DNA of 7,429 nt from Bacilli bacterium. Its GTDB lineage: Bacteria > Bacillota_I > Bacilli_A > RF39 > UBA660. Below, piece after piece: positions 6,914 through 7,429 of this stretch. Every line of letters starts with the position of its first letter. The first letter of the stretch is position 1. The stretch is from assembly GCA_022793555.1 (NCBI GenBank), contig JAAWDB010000155.1, forward strand, positions 1 to 7,429, written 5' to 3'. A program made the translations under genes and the position numbers. The notes under the pieces are model-generated. The model was not told the origin of the DNA. It saw only the letters and a program-made list of their open reading frames with translations, and made no database searches.

Positions 6914-7036
6914 ATTTATTTACGGTACTATCTTTCGTTATGATAATAACTGTCTATTTTAAATTTCACTATGATTTGATTAAATAAGATGGCCAATTAG
7001 CTTATTGTATTGAGCCATTTAAATTACACTATGTTT
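6914..7036 (-). repeat. Direct repeat pair with exact 60-bp period upstream of the glycosylase gene
   Basis: The minus-strand 16-mer CATAGTGWAATTTAAA occurs at 7033-7018 (W=T) and 6973-6958 (W=A). Extended three bases upstream (AAA versus AAT), the match is 17 of 19. The start-to-start distance is exactly 60 bp. Sequence after each copy (60 bp, to about 6914) does not align convincingly, so this is a pair of short elements and not a clear 60-bp tandem duplication. The stretch from 6876 to 7063 otherwise holds a terminator and the glycosylase ribosome site; I see no gene in it. Confidence 0.55.
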
Positions 7037-7060
7037 AAAAAATCACCAATTAAGGTGACT
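7037..7060 (-). terminator. Intrinsic terminator after the SPFH gene
   Basis: Three nt after the SPFH stop, the minus strand reads AGTCACC, loop TTAATT, GGTGATT, then more T (six T in a row from 7042 to 7037). The 7-bp stem has one G-U pair and can be extended by two A-U pairs at its base. Stem, loop and U-tract are all typical of a Rho-independent terminator, which separates this gene from the glycosylase gene. Confidence 0.8.
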
Positions 7061-7063
7061 TTC

Positions 7064-7429
7064 TTATTTTTCTTTTTTGGAATCTTTTAGCGTTTCGGTT
7101 AAAACTGTTCCAAATGATGCTATTCCACTTAATTCAGATGGTAAAATAATTTTGGTTGATTGACCATCGGCAATTTTGGATAACGTTTCATAGCTTTTTA
7201 AGCGTAGTACCGATTCATCAGCTTTCGCTTCTTTTAATAACTTCATACCATCGGCTTCCGCTTGTTTTAATTTTAATAATGCTTCCGCTTCACCTTCTGC
7301 ACGTTTAATTTTGGCTTCTTTATCCGCTTCAGCTCTTAAGATAGCACTTTCTTTTTCACCTTCAGCAATCAAAATACTAGATTTCTTTTCTCCTTCGGCT
7401 TGAAGAATTTTTTCACGTCTTTCACGTTC
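7064..7429 (-). CDS. SPFH/band 7 (stomatin-prohibitin-like) membrane protein, C-terminal part
   Basis: Only the last 121 residues are in the window; the frame is open through the right edge, so the TTG at 7372 is internal and not a start. The fragment begins ERERREKILQAEGEKK and contains four 11-residue units: QAEGEKKSSIL, IAEGEKESAIL, RAEADKEAKIK and RAEGEAEALLK. These form the Ala/Glu-rich helical coiled coil typical of SPFH proteins (stomatin, QmcA/YbbK, HflK/C). After it come SYETLSKIADGQSTKIILPSEL and a short tail ending KDSKKEK, as in bacterial QmcA-like proteins. Such proteins form large membrane-bound rings or cages linked to protein quality control and membrane microdomains. The membrane anchor and SPFH domain lie outside the window, so the subfamily is not fixed. 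The gene is closed by a strong terminator and is probably the last gene of its unit. Confidence 0.88.
   Translation of the reverse strand, partial: ERERREKILQAEGEKKSSILIAEGEKESAILRAEADKEAKIKRAEGEAEALLKLKQAEADGMKLLKEAKADESVLRLKSYETLSKIADGQSTKIILPSELSGIASFGTVLTETLKDSKKEK

Noticed and set aside
6937..6950. Inverted repeat GTTAT-N4-ATAAC
   Set aside because: Arms of 5 bp in AT-rich DNA are likely by chance, and there is no U-tract or overlap with a clear promoter.
6927..6956. Possible -35/-10 pair TAGACA...GATAGT for the glycosylase gene
   Set aside because: The -10 matches only four of six consensus bases and the spacer is 18 nt; in DNA this AT-rich such pairs are expected by chance. No clear promoter could be chosen.
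7064..7372. A 102-aa protein starting at the TTG at 7372
   Set aside because: The frame stays open to the right edge and the upstream residues continue the same 11-residue repeat, so this is an internal codon of a longer SPFH gene.
1..7429. A mobile element, defence island, CRISPR array or novel multi-gene system
   Set aside because: No integrase, transposase, toxin-antitoxin pair, regular array or terminal repeat is visible; all but one of the genes belong to familiar housekeeping or transport families.

Overview
The window reads as a chromosomal housekeeping segment of a low-GC, walled Gram-positive bacterium (Bacillota). The case rests on AT-rich DNA, Gram-positive-style Shine-Dalgarno sites, a low-molecular-weight penicillin-binding protein with signal peptide and C-terminal anchor, and a BceAB-type ABC transporter. 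TGA acts as a stop at the end of fmt, where the protein has normal family length and the next gene starts 4 nt later with its own ribosome site. This argues against the mycoplasma code. An uncultured gut Bacilli lineage is possible but cannot be settled from this sequence.

Every gene I can support lies on the minus strand, so transcription runs from high to low coordinates. At the right edge is the C-terminal end of an SPFH/stomatin-like membrane protein with an 11-residue repeat coiled coil, closed by a good intrinsic terminator. A 173-188 bp gap follows, carrying a 19-bp imperfect direct repeat whose copies lie exactly 60 bp apart. Then come a small family-6 uracil-DNA-glycosylase-superfamily enzyme (hypoxanthine-DNA glycosylase type), the primosomal helicase PriA, methionyl-tRNA formyltransferase Fmt, an unrecognised single-pass membrane protein, and a D-Ala-D-Ala carboxypeptidase. 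The last three are packed with gaps of 4 and 14 nt and look like one operon. An AT-rich hairpin with a U-tract ends that unit.

At the left, a separate unit begins with an extended -10 promoter embedded in a perfect inverted repeat. It encodes a BceA-type ATPase overlapping an FtsX-type permease that runs off the left edge. This is the usual layout of an antimicrobial-peptide sensing or detoxification transporter, but no two-component system is visible beside it in this window.

The genes fall into three roles: DNA repair and replication restart (glycosylase, priA), translation initiation (fmt), and envelope maintenance or defence (carboxypeptidase, membrane protein, BceAB-like transporter, SPFH protein). 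I see no mobile element, CRISPR array, tRNA or rRNA, and no convincing new multi-gene system. The best leads are regulatory: the promoter palindrome, the 60-bp direct repeat and very short leaders behind extended -10 promoters. Two motif variants are also worth a check: SGA instead of SGN in the carboxypeptidase, and DECH in PriA.
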